Assembly (NCBI GenBank): GCA_017549025.1 | Contig: JAFYWB010000068.1 | Coordinates: 124,001 to 188,000, forward strand | DNA length: 64,000 bases | Reading direction: 5' to 3' | Origin: Treponema sp. | GTDB lineage: Bacteria; Spirochaetota; Spirochaetia; Treponematales; Treponemataceae | Part shown: in pieces, positions 33,236 to 41,619 of the stretch | Position numbering within the stretch: the stretch's first letter is position 1 | How the letters are laid out: each line of letters begins with the position of its first letter | Made by a program: the position numbers and the translations under genes | Notes under the pieces: model-generated | Database searches by the model: none | Seen by the model: only the letters and a program-made list of their open reading frames with translations | Told to the model about the DNA's origin: nothing

Positions 33236-33239
33236 TGTA

Positions 33240-33312
33240 CGGGTAGTAGCGCAGCTGGTAGCGCACTAGGTTCGGGACTTAGATGTCGCGGGTTCAAATC
33301 CCGCCTACCCGA
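33240..33312 (+). tRNA. tRNA-Pro (anticodon CGG)
   Basis: 73 nt. Acceptor CGGGTAG/CTACCCG, discriminator A, anticodon loop TTCGGGA, T-arm GCGGGTTCAAATCCCGC. Confidence 0.93.
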
Positions 33313-33412
33313 ATCTTGTACAGGTGTAGCTATGCGTCACGCACTGCGTCCGACGGGTTCCACAACTTCTGGGTAAAATCTATATAGAAATAATTTTAGG
33401 AAGCCTTTCATC

Positions 33413-34303
33413 ATGTTTTCAGATACACATTTTCACTTACATCATATTTGGGAGCGGGGACTTGATGTTCCTGCCGCACTACAGTCCATGGCGGCCCATA
33501 AGCCCTTGTTTGGGCTTGATATTGGTACCCACTGTGACGACTTGTTTCCTCGTGCTCAGAAGGCTCAGGAGCTGGTGGCCGCCATTGAGGATGAGGTTGC
33601 TCGAGAAACAATTAAAAAGATGATGTATTTTTCTGCGGGGATTTGGCCTGCAGAGGAAGCGATTTTAGATCGATGTAATCAGATAAAGGTGCTGGAGTCC
33701 ACCATTAATCAAGCGATGAGTCAGGAGGACTTCTACGGCTTTGGTAAGGGCCGTGTAGTGGCCTTGGGGGAGTGTGGTCTGGATCATCACTGGAATCCTG
33801 TTGGGGTGGATCAGCGGAACGAGGATAGCTTTACGGCAGAACTGTTTCATGGTGAGGCTGAGTTCTTTGAAATGCAGCTGGAGTTGGCTCGTAAGCTTCA
33901 GCTACCAGTGATAGTTCATTCGAGGGATGCCTTTGAAGGTACCTTAGATTGCATTAAAAACGTGGCCTATGACCGAGGAATCATCCACTGTTATTCCTAC
34001 GGCAAACAGGAAGCTCGTAGCTTTTTGGATCGGGGCTGGTATATTTCTTTGTCTGGTGCTGTTACCTACACAAAGAAGGCCCGCATGCAGGAGCTGGTGG
34101 AGCTGATTCGCTACATTCCACAGGACAGGCTTTTGCTTGAAACTGATGCTCCCTATTTGGCTCCCGTTCCTCATCGGGGAAAAACAAATGCGCCCAACCT
34201 GGTGGAGCATACCTATAACTATGTGGCAGAAATCTTGAACACAAGTCCACAAGCCCTTTCCCTCGTGGTGGATGCCAACATTAAGGAGCTCTTTGCTCTC
34301 TAA
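33413..34303 (+). CDS. tatD: TatD-family metal-dependent hydrolase/DNase
   Basis: 296 residues, TIM-barrel amidohydrolase fold. TatD enzymes are 3'-exonucleases or related hydrolases. Metal ligands are visible in order: DTHFHLH near the start, GECGLDHHW (Glu), LPVIVHSRDA (His), IIHCYSYG (His) and LLETDAPYLAP (Asp). AGGAAG lies ten bases before the ATG. The N-terminal part has an extra helical segment (FPRAQKAQELVAAIEDEVARE in part) compared with short TatD proteins. Single gene after the tRNAs. Confidence 0.9.
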   Translation: MFSDTHFHLHHIWERGLDVPAALQSMAAHKPLFGLDIGTHCDDLFPRAQKAQELVAAIEDEVARETIKKMMYFSAGIWPAEEAILDRCNQIKVLESTINQAMSQEDFYGFGKGRVVALGECGLDHHWNPVGVDQRNEDSFTAELFHGEAEFFEMQLELARKLQLPVIVHSRDAFEGTLDCIKNVAYDRGIIHCYSYGKQEARSFLDRGWYISLSGAVTYTKKARMQELVELIRYIPQDRLLLETDAPYLAPVPHRGKTNAPNLVEHTYNYVAEILNTSPQALSLVVDANIKELFAL

Positions 34304-34396
34304 AATAGGCTCTGAGAAGCTCTACAGAGGCCTCCAGTGAGTTTTCCTGTAGAGCTTGTGTCTTTTCCAGCTTGAGTATAACTAAATGTGTTTCCG

Positions 34397-34425
34397 TTGC
34401 TATTTTTTTTGTTTCTCTATACAAT
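34397..34425 (+). promoter_or_regulatory. Promoter of trpR-like gene, predicted leaderless
   Basis: TTGCTA at 34397-34402, 17 bp, TACAAT at 34420-34425, then six bases (ATCATC) and the ATG at 34432. No ribosome binding site is present, so transcription should begin at the start codon. Confidence 0.65.
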
Positions 34426-34431
34426 ATCATC

Positions 34432-34725
34432 ATGGAAGAAATGCGAGCGCAAGAAGAAGGTTTGGAAGAAATCTGTACTCTTTTGGCATCCACCGATGAT
34501 GCTCAGCTGATTAAAAAATTTTTTGGTTGTCTTTTTACTCCCTCAGAATTGCAGGATATGACAAAACGTTGGCTTTTAGTTAAGGAAATCGACAAGGGAA
34601 CAACCCAGCGGGAAATCGCCCGTATGTTTGGTATGAGTCTGTGTAAGATTACTCGTGGTTCCAAGGAATTAAAAAAAGAGGGCAGCGCTTTCCGCATTAT
34701 GCTGGATAAGGCCACCCTCCTTTAA
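34432..34725 (+). CDS. trpR: TrpR-family transcriptional repressor
   Basis: 97 residues from ATG 34432. The HTH core FTPSELQDMTKRWLLVKEID, GTTQREIARMFGMSLCKITRGSKELK in pieces matches TrpR ([40 protein letters not shown]). TrpR binds tryptophan and represses trp genes in enterobacteria; spirochaetes and chlamydiae also have TrpR, but there are no trp genes in this window. YerC-type proteins share the fold, so this alternative remains. A longer reading from 34372 would cross the promoter and is rejected. Confidence 0.82.
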   Translation: MEEMRAQEEGLEEICTLLASTDDAQLIKKFFGCLFTPSELQDMTKRWLLVKEIDKGTTQREIARMFGMSLCKITRGSKELKKEGSAFRIMLDKATLL

Positions 34726-34766
34726 TCTATCTTTTCAAATTCATTACAACTGAATGAAATCAGCCA

Positions 34767-37610
34767 TTAGTGTAGCAAAGAGGCAATGTCTGGCCGATGC
34801 CATCGTATGGCAATGTCGTAGGGCCGCTCTCCTGCAAGGCTCTTCTGGTTTTTACTCAATCCCATGGAAAGCAGTCGCTTTATGGTTTCTGCATCGCTAA
34901 GGCGGGCTGCATAGTGAAGGATTCCCTCTCCTGAAATATCAGTTTTTGTTCGAGCCTGTTTAACCAGCTGGTCTAGGATTTCCTGATTACCCTTTAATGC
35001 CAGAGAAACAGCACATTCACCAGTGTTGTCGGAGATAAAGGGATCTGCACCGTATTGCAGCAGGATGGAAGCCAAGGGCAGATTTCCCTTGGATACAGCT
35101 AGGGTAATGGGGGTGCTTCCAGAGCTGTTTCGCCGATTGACGGGGTAGCTTTTTGCCAAAAGCATATCCAGAATGGCTGGCTGTACTCCAGAGTTTACTG
35201 CAACGTGGATGGGGGAGTTGCCGTAGGAGTCGCTGAGATTCAGGTTGCTTCCCAACACCTCGTTAATGGCTGCTTCTCCCTTGTTGAATACCAAGGACAG
35301 TGGCGTGTTGCCGTCCTTATCTCTAGAAAGTGGATCTCCGCCAGCCATACGTACCAGCCGTAAAACCTGAGGATCACCCAAAATAGCTGCCTGGTGGAAG
35401 GCGTTTTGTCCGTTCATTTCCTGAAGAATGGGGGATGCACCCTTGTTCAGCAGGAGGGATACGAGCTCTATGTTGCCACTTTGGATGGCATCCATCAGCA
35501 CAGTTTTTCCTGTTTCATCGGAGGCATTGATGTTTGCACCGTGATCCATCAGCAGGGTTGCCAGCTGGGTTTTTCCTGTTCGAGCAGCCTCTGCCAAGGG
35601 GCTTTTTCCTGCAATGTTTTGGGCATTTAAATTGGCACCCAGTACAAAAAGCTTTTTCAGAGCATTAATGCTATCCCAGCGGATACAGGCGTGGATAGGA
35701 GTGTTTCCCAGATTGTCACGGATGTTGAACTGAGCACCCTTGGCTACGAGAGCTTCTATAACAGCGGGACTGTCCATTTTGACGCCATAGTAGATGGGGG
35801 TTTCACCGTTGGCATTTCGTGCATTGGTGTCTGCTCCCTTTTCGGACAGCAGGCTAATGGCAGATAACAGCTTCCATTCAGCGGCATAATGGATTGCGGT
35901 GTTTCCACTGCCGTCGGTGGCTTGGATAACCTTGGAGTTCAAAAGCCAGTTGCTGCTACTGTTGCTAGATTCCAGCACAAAGCGCAGCGGGGAATAGTCA
36001 ACGTTGTTAGTGGCAAAAATGTCGGCACCATGGTTCAAAAGGAACTCTCCAGCCCGCTGGATGTTTCTCTGCACTGCTAGTGAAAGCGGTGTGTCTCCGT
36101 TTCTATTCTGGCTATTGACTTCCTTGTTCATGGTGTAGATGTATTCCAGCGTCATGGTAAGGTTGTCGGCAATGGGCTTGTCGGACTTAGTTTCCTCTTC
36201 CAGAATGAGGCTGGGCTCTGCAGTGAGAATTGCCAGGTGATAGGCTGTGTTACCGTAGGAGTCACGGCTGTGGATGTTGCTGGGAATCAGCACCTTCCGT
36301 GACATTTCCAGTCCCGCCTTTAGGGAACGGGTGAGGGGAGTTTCTCCCATGTTGTCTTCGGCATGGATGTCGGCTCCAGCACCGATGTAGAACTGGATGA
36401 TGGCAGTTCTGCGGTGGTCTACAGCCAAGGCCAAGGGGGTGATTCCTTCCTTGTTTCGCTCGTTAATGTCGGCACCAGCAAGGATCAGCTGGTTCAAGGT
36501 GGTGTCGTCAGCCCCATTCATGGTGGCTACGTGGAGCACAGAGTCGCCGTATAAATCCTTCATGTATACATTTGCCCGATAAGACAGCAGGAGACTGTAA
36601 ATTTCTGCCTGATTCTTTTGGGGCATAATCAACAGGATGGGGCTTTTTCCCAGATTGTCCTGAGCATTAACCTTGGCTCCTGCGTCCAGCAAAAGCCGGG
36701 CGTTGTCAACATTGCCGTAGCGGATAGATTCGTGAAGGGGAGTGGCACCAGAAATATCCTGGGCAGAAGTATTTGCGCCCTGCTCCAACAAATAGGCAGT
36801 GATTCCCAAGTGATTTTGAATGCTGGAAAGATGGAGGGGAGTTTGGCCATCCTCAAGGCGCAGACTGGGATTTCGCAGTACCGTGGAATTTTCAAAGTAG
36901 GCGTATTTTCCACCCTCTGGCTTTGCTCCATTCAGCAAAAGACTGGCTGCAATGCGAATGCTTTGAGCATCCTGATGATTTTCCAAGGCCCAGGCCAAGG
37001 GTGTCTTGCCGTTATTGTCGGCTACAGACAGAGGAATTCGCTTACGAACTGCATATTCGAGGGCGTCAAGATTCTTGTCCATTACAAAGTAGTGGATAAT
37101 GGTTCTGCCTCTGGTGTCCTGCAATTCTCCCGTTCTGGTGGTAATCATGGCATCAAAGAATTGGGTTCCCTTGGCCATGCCTAATTCTAGGGCAGTCTTT
37201 CCGTAGGCATCCATAGCAAAGATGTCACTGTCTACTGCAGAAAGAATTTGAGCCGCTGCCACGCTGTCGTTTTTCACGGCCACGTGGAGGGCGGTATCGC
37301 TTTCGTTATTCTTAAGCTCTGTGGAGGCTCCCATAGAAATAAAAAGCCGCACTAATTCCTCGTTGTTTACCTTTGCAGCGGCATGGAGAACTGTATTTCC
37401 CTTTTCGTCTACGGCATCAATATCACGTTGGAATTGCAGGGAATCCTTAACCTCGTCGTATTTTCCTGCTAGGATTAAATCCTGCACCGTTTTGGGCTCT
37501 TCTGGTGGTTCTGCCATGGGCTGAGATTCTACAGGCTCGGTACTTGTACAAGAAAAGAACAGCACCAGTGAAAAAAGAATCACGCTCAGTAATAAAGAAA
37601 TCTTACGCAT
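34767..37610 (-). CDS. Large ankyrin-repeat lipoprotein
   Basis: 947 residues. The signal sequence ends FFSC (Cys21), so the protein is likely lipid-anchored. Beyond residue 45 it is made almost wholly of ankyrin repeats, about 25 copies at a 33-36 residue spacing, with the usual G-TPLH-A and LL--GA marks (DGQTPLHLSSIQNHLGITAYL, LLDAGAKVNAQDNLGKSPI in part). Ankyrin arrays bind proteins; in a surface or periplasmic lipoprotein this could be a partner or host protein. AAGGAG precedes the ATG, and TACAAT lies 12 bases further upstream. A few repeats carry short insertions. No partner gene is adjacent. Confidence 0.9.
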   Translation of the reverse strand: MRKISLLLSVILFSLVLFFSCTSTEPVESQPMAEPPEEPKTVQDLILAGKYDEVKDSLQFQRDIDAVDEKGNTVLHAAAKVNNEELVRLFISMGASTELKNNESDTALHVAVKNDSVAAAQILSAVDSDIFAMDAYGKTALELGMAKGTQFFDAMITTRTGELQDTRGRTIIHYFVMDKNLDALEYAVRKRIPLSVADNNGKTPLAWALENHQDAQSIRIAASLLLNGAKPEGGKYAYFENSTVLRNPSLRLEDGQTPLHLSSIQNHLGITAYLLEQGANTSAQDISGATPLHESIRYGNVDNARLLLDAGAKVNAQDNLGKSPILLIMPQKNQAEIYSLLLSYRANVYMKDLYGDSVLHVATMNGADDTTLNQLILAGADINERNKEGITPLALAVDHRRTAIIQFYIGAGADIHAEDNMGETPLTRSLKAGLEMSRKVLIPSNIHSRDSYGNTAYHLAILTAEPSLILEEETKSDKPIADNLTMTLEYIYTMNKEVNSQNRNGDTPLSLAVQRNIQRAGEFLLNHGADIFATNNVDYSPLRFVLESSNSSSNWLLNSKVIQATDGSGNTAIHYAAEWKLLSAISLLSEKGADTNARNANGETPIYYGVKMDSPAVIEALVAKGAQFNIRDNLGNTPIHACIRWDSINALKKLFVLGANLNAQNIAGKSPLAEAARTGKTQLATLLMDHGANINASDETGKTVLMDAIQSGNIELVSLLLNKGASPILQEMNGQNAFHQAAILGDPQVLRLVRMAGGDPLSRDKDGNTPLSLVFNKGEAAINEVLGSNLNLSDSYGNSPIHVAVNSGVQPAILDMLLAKSYPVNRRNSSGSTPITLAVSKGNLPLASILLQYGADPFISDNTGECAVSLALKGNQEILDQLVKQARTKTDISGEGILHYAARLSDAETIKRLLSMGLSKNQKSLAGERPYDIAIRWHRPDIASLLH

Positions 37611-37682
37611 ACAAACTCCTTCATTATTGTATCGAACAAAAAAGCAGTGGAGTTAAGCTGTTTATAAGAATGGACTGGTTTG

Positions 37683-37733
37683 AAAAAAAAAGCCATCCTA
37701 GGAAGTGCAGGCACTTTAAGTCCTAGGATGGCC
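37683..37733 (-). terminator. perR terminator
   Basis: Minus strand: a 12-bp stem of GCCATCCTAGGA type around 37691-37703 and 37721-37733, then nine T. It sits between perR and the ankyrin gene. Confidence 0.85.
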
Positions 37734-37753
37734 TTAATGAATCAAGAATAATT

Positions 37754-38197
37754 TTATGCTTCTTGTGCGGTGCAGTTGGAGCAGGTTCCCCAAATGCAGG
37801 TCTGAATCTTTGACAAGGAAAAGCCTGAGGGCAATTTTTGAGCAAAGGACTTGTATACTGTGGTGGTTTCTTCGTAAGGAATATCACTTACTGAACCACA
37901 GCAATTACACTTGAAGTGCAGGTGATCGCCTACATCGGCATCATACCGCAGTTCCTCATTCTCGATGGTAATGGTTTCCACCAATCCGTGCTTATGGAAC
38001 AACTTAAGGGTGTTGTACACTGTAGTCCGTGACAAGGTGGGAATTTCTGACACAAGGGCAGAATATACGGCTTCTACAGTTGGATGCTCTGTAGAATTAC
38101 AAAGATAACGATAGATATGAATCCTCTGCAAAGAAGGACGAATACCACAAGCGACAATTCTGTTTGTCATTTCTCTTTCGGTCAGCATCATTTTCAT
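37754..38197 (-). CDS. perR: Fur-family peroxide-sensing regulator PerR
   Basis: 147 residues from ATG 38197 (AGGAAG upstream). The winged helix (RPSLQRIHIYRYL, TVEAVYSALV, PTLSRTTVYNTLKLFHKHG) is typical of Fur proteins. The PerR sensing ligands align one-for-one with the Bacillus protein: His38, Asp86, His92, His94 and Asp105. Asp at the last position is the PerR-type residue; true Fur proteins have Glu. The structural zinc site is Cys97/Cys100 and Cys139/Cys142. An exact 7-1-7 PerR-type box overlaps the predicted transcription start, so it should repress itself. No peroxide-defence genes are adjacent. Confidence 0.88.
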   Translation of the reverse strand: MKMMLTEREMTNRIVACGIRPSLQRIHIYRYLCNSTEHPTVEAVYSALVSEIPTLSRTTVYNTLKLFHKHGLVETITIENEELRYDADVGDHLHFKCNCCGSVSDIPYEETTTVYKSFAQKLPSGFSLSKIQTCIWGTCSNCTAQEA

Positions 38198-38229
38198 TGT
38201 CTTACTTCCTATTTCTCCCAAGTATAAAA

Positions 38230-38275
38230 TTGTAATTATTACAAATATGATATAGAACAGAAAGTCCATTGTCAA
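38230..38275 (-). promoter_or_regulatory. perR promoter with PerR box
   Basis: Minus strand TTGACA (38275-38270), 17 bp, TATCAT (38252-38247). Directly after it, at 38230-38244, is the perfect 15-bp palindrome TTGTAAT-T-ATTACAA, which fits the Fur/PerR 7-1-7 pattern and covers the likely start of transcription. Confidence 0.8.
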
Positions 38276-38382
38276 CTAAAAATCCTTTTTACAGGAAAAA
38301 AAACGAAAATTTAACAAAGAGATAATAGAAGAAATTAATATTATAGAAACTTTTTTCTGAGGATTTTAAGCCGATTTTTTTT

Positions 38383-38417
38383 GTGAAAAAAAATGCTTGG
38401 ATTGTACTCCAAGCATT
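38383..38417 (-). terminator. Terminator of the three-gene diguanylate cyclase operon
   Basis: Minus strand AATGCTTGGA, loop GTACAA, TCCAAGCATT, then nine T. Confidence 0.88.
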
Positions 38418-38429
38418 CTCTGTCATATT

Positions 38430-40034
38430 TTATGTTTGGGAAATGCCTTTTTTACGCTGGTTTTTCTTCTGATACATCTGCTGGTCAGCCTCTTTAATAA
38501 GCTGCTGATAATCAATAGGCAGGGTATCTGCGGTGGCATAGCCGACGGAAATACTGGTGTTGTATTCTTTTTTTACTTCCTGCATCTTTGCTTCAATGGT
38601 AGCAACTCGATCCTGTGCCACTCGTTGCTCTGTATTGGGGAGAATGACTAAAAATTCATCACCACCAAGCCGGAAAATAAAGTCAGTGGAATGGACAGAG
38701 GTTTTAATGATGTGGTGACACAGGGTGATATATTCATTTCCTTTGTCGTGGCCATGGGTGTCGTTCACAACTTTTAGGCCGTCAATGTCGCACATAATAA
38801 AGCTTATGGGAAGGAGCTGGGATAAGGTCTCGCTTCCGTTGGCAAATTCAATCTGCTTGATTTCTAAGAAGTGACGGTTGTAGCAGCCACACAGAGAATC
38901 CTTAAAGGCCTTATCCTCCAGGGTGGTAAGAAATTGCTGCATGGAAGAAATGGCCACCAGCATCAGCAGGGTTCCTGATTCATTTTGGTACCTCTTTCCT
39001 CGAAGAGAAATTTCTTGTTGGTGGAGGTAGAAAATACCGCCGGTAGACTTGCTTTGGAGAATGATGTTTTCCTCGTTTGCAAAGAAGCCACTTTGAACAA
39101 ACCCTGATTCGATTTGGTAGGGAGCGAAATTTTCCATGATGTCTTGTCTAAACCCAATAACTTGATTGGATTGATAGATATTGGAACAAATTTCTCTGGC
39201 TTCTTTGTTGGCATAGATTATTCTTCCATCCTTGTCCAACAGGAAAATAGGAAAGAGCAGTGCTTTCATGAGCTTTTCTTGCCCCTTCACCACAAGGATT
39301 TGGCTTTCATCTGCATATACAACCAGAAAAAACAAGGTCGTTACGGAAATGGAGAATATGGGCATGAACCAAATTGCATCATCTGCCTCAATAAAGGTGC
39401 GGTATACATTTCGTAGGATGAATAATGCGGTGGCAATAATGGCATAAATGCACAATTTTCTATTTTGGGTTGAAGGATATTTTACCTTTACGATGAGAAA
39501 AAGAGTTCCTATCAAAACCAAAGCATAACTATAGGCTGAATGAACGTAAAACCAAGGTTGATAGATTTCCTCAATAGTGCGGTAGGGGATATAGGTAATA
39601 TTGGTGGTAAAGATTACAAAATACTTGTTGTAATCTGGTACTATGGCAAAGATGGCTGTGATGAGGGGAATAACCATGAGCCACAGTAAATACTTCATCC
39701 AATGGCTTTTGTGTGGAAAGGTGTAGGTAAAGCAAAAATAAAAAAAGGTGAGACTGGTAAAGGGGACTGCAACATACACCAATGAATAGATTCGTGGTAA
39801 TAAAGCCGTATCAGGATACAGGCAAGCCACCGCTAGTACCAATGACCACAGACCAAAGAAGAACAGAAAGGCACGTTGATATCCTTGGAAGGGTAAAAAA
39901 AAGGATCGCTGTCTTTTGATTCCCACCAGAAAAAAAGAATATAATGCTTCGAGTAATTGTGTTGTACCAAAAAGAAGGGTCACATAATTTAATGAGGAAG
40001 CGGAGGAATTGATTTGGTTCAATGTTTCAGACAT
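38430..40034 (-). CDS. Membrane diguanylate cyclase, third of three tandem paralogues
   Basis: 534 residues from ATG 40034. Seven hydrophobic helices (about 15-245) form a membrane sensor domain, then a PAS-like segment (ALLFPIFLLDKDGRIIYANKEA near 262-284), a short helix, and a C-terminal GGDEF domain (about 365-525) with an intact FRLGGDEFLVIL active site. It should make cyclic di-GMP. The inhibitory I-site RxxD, expected five residues before GGDEF, reads HSTD, so feedback inhibition is probably lost. It starts one base after the stop of the previous paralogue. A longer reading from 40106 lies inside that gene and is rejected. Confidence 0.92.
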   Translation of the reverse strand: MSETLNQINSSASSLNYVTLLFGTTQLLEALYSFFLVGIKRQRSFFLPFQGYQRAFLFFFGLWSLVLAVACLYPDTALLPRIYSLVYVAVPFTSLTFFYFCFTYTFPHKSHWMKYLLWLMVIPLITAIFAIVPDYNKYFVIFTTNITYIPYRTIEEIYQPWFYVHSAYSYALVLIGTLFLIVKVKYPSTQNRKLCIYAIIATALFILRNVYRTFIEADDAIWFMPIFSISVTTLFFLVVYADESQILVVKGQEKLMKALLFPIFLLDKDGRIIYANKEAREICSNIYQSNQVIGFRQDIMENFAPYQIESGFVQSGFFANEENIILQSKSTGGIFYLHQQEISLRGKRYQNESGTLLMLVAISSMQQFLTTLEDKAFKDSLCGCYNRHFLEIKQIEFANGSETLSQLLPISFIMCDIDGLKVVNDTHGHDKGNEYITLCHHIIKTSVHSTDFIFRLGGDEFLVILPNTEQRVAQDRVATIEAKMQEVKKEYNTSISVGYATADTLPIDYQQLIKEADQQMYQKKNQRKKGISQT

Positions 40035-40035
40035 A

Positions 40036-41619
40036 CTATAGCTTTGAAACGCTCCTTTTTCGTTCAAATTTTTTCTGGTACATTTCTGCGTCAGCATCGC
40101 TAACAATCTGAAGTAAATCTATAGGAAGGCTTTCTGCAGTGGCACAACCCAGAGAAATGCTGGTATTGTACTCTTTTTTCTGCTCCTTCATTTTTGCTTC
40201 GATGGTGGCCACTCGTTCCTGTGCCACCTGTTGCTCTGTATTGGTGAGAATGACCAAGAATTCATCACCACCTAGTCGGATGATAAAGTCGTTTTCGTGA
40301 ACTGAGGATTTAATAATTTGGTGACACAGGGTAATGTATTCGTTTCCCTTGTCATGGCCGTAGGTATCGTTCACAAGCTTAAGCCCATCAATGTCGCACA
40401 TGATGAAGCTTATGGGAAGCAGCTGTGATAATTGCTGACTGGTAATAGAAAATTCTGACTGCTTGATTTCCAAAAAGTGGCGGTTGTAACAGCCACAGAG
40501 AGAATCCTTAAAGGCCTTATCCTCCAGTGTGGACAGAAAATTTTGCATGGAAGAAATAGCCACCAGCATCAGCAAGGTTCCTGCTTCCTCCTGAGCTTTC
40601 TTTCCCCTTATGGCAATTTCCTGTTGGTGCAGATAAAAAATGCTACCGTCGGCCTTGCTTTGCAGAATAATATTTTCTTTGTTTGAAAAAAAATCGCTTT
40701 GAGGAAGCTTGGTGTCTATTTTATAGGGAGAAAAATTTTCCATAATGTCCTGCAAAGTGTCTGTGAATTCAAATCCCTTGTAGATATTGGGACACATTCG
40801 AAAGGCTTCCTCGTTGGCATGGACTATGTTTTTATCCTTGTCCAATAAGAAGATAGGAAAAAGCATAGCCGTCATGAGCTTTTCCTGACCTTTATCTACA
40901 ATGATTTGTCCTTCGTCTGCGTAAACAATCAAAAAGAAGGAGGTAATAACAGCGATGGACAAAATGGGTATAAGCCAAACCTCTGTATTTCCCAAAAAGA
41001 AGGTTTTGTACACATTTTGCAGTATGAACAAGGCGGTGGCAATGAGGGCATACACACAGAATTTTTTGCTTTGGGTGGAGGGATATTTAATCTTGATGAC
41101 AAGGAAAATTGCTCCAATCAAAACTAGCAGGTAGCTATACAGTGAATGGACGTAAAACCAAGCTTGATACTCTACTTTTATTTCACGGTAGGGCTCGTAG
41201 AAAAGCTGATTGGTAAAAATAACGAAATACTTGTTAAAGGCGGGAACCAGTGTTAAGGTGACAGTGATAAGGGGAATAACCATAAGCACCAACAGGTATT
41301 TCATCAAGTGGATTTTGTGGGGAAAGGTGTAGCTAAAGCAAAAATAAAAGTAGGTGAGACCGGTAAATGGAACGGCTACAAAGATAAAGGACATGAGGCG
41401 TGGTAGCAAAATCGTCCCAGGATACAAATAGTACACTGCTCGTGCAAGCTCCCAAAAGCCCAAGAAAAAAACAAAAATCCGTTGATATTTCTGAAAGGGT
41501 AAGTGGATTGATTTTTGACGTTTGATTCCCACCAGAAAAAAGGCGTAGGATGCCACCAATAACCGTAACATTCCAAAGAGGAGCGTAATATAATTTAAAG
41601 AAGAGGCAGAGGCATTCAT
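40036..41619 (-). CDS. Membrane diguanylate cyclase, second of three tandem paralogues
   Basis: 527 residues, same plan as the gene after it: seven membrane helices, PAS-like region (AMLFPIFLLDKDKNIVHANEEA), then GGDEF (IIRLGGDEFLVILTNT). It and the third copy share long identical stretches, for example QNFLSTLEDKAFKDSLCGCYN against QQFLTTLEDKAFKDSLCGCYN, so they are a recent duplication. The I-site position reads HEND, not RxxD. Its ATG (41619) shares a base with the stop of the first copy (TAATG), giving coupled translation. Confidence 0.92.
   Translation of the reverse strand: MNASASSLNYITLLFGMLRLLVASYAFFLVGIKRQKSIHLPFQKYQRIFVFFLGFWELARAVYYLYPGTILLPRLMSFIFVAVPFTGLTYFYFCFSYTFPHKIHLMKYLLVLMVIPLITVTLTLVPAFNKYFVIFTNQLFYEPYREIKVEYQAWFYVHSLYSYLLVLIGAIFLVIKIKYPSTQSKKFCVYALIATALFILQNVYKTFFLGNTEVWLIPILSIAVITSFFLIVYADEGQIIVDKGQEKLMTAMLFPIFLLDKDKNIVHANEEAFRMCPNIYKGFEFTDTLQDIMENFSPYKIDTKLPQSDFFSNKENIILQSKADGSIFYLHQQEIAIRGKKAQEEAGTLLMLVAISSMQNFLSTLEDKAFKDSLCGCYNRHFLEIKQSEFSITSQQLSQLLPISFIMCDIDGLKLVNDTYGHDKGNEYITLCHQIIKSSVHENDFIIRLGGDEFLVILTNTEQQVAQERVATIEAKMKEQKKEYNTSISLGCATAESLPIDLLQIVSDADAEMYQKKFERKRSVSKL

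Noticed and set aside
36618-37184. 188-codon plus-strand frame inside the ankyrin gene
   Set aside because: It is a shadow of the repeat-rich ankyrin coding sequence; the minus-strand frame has the repeat periodicity and signal sequence.
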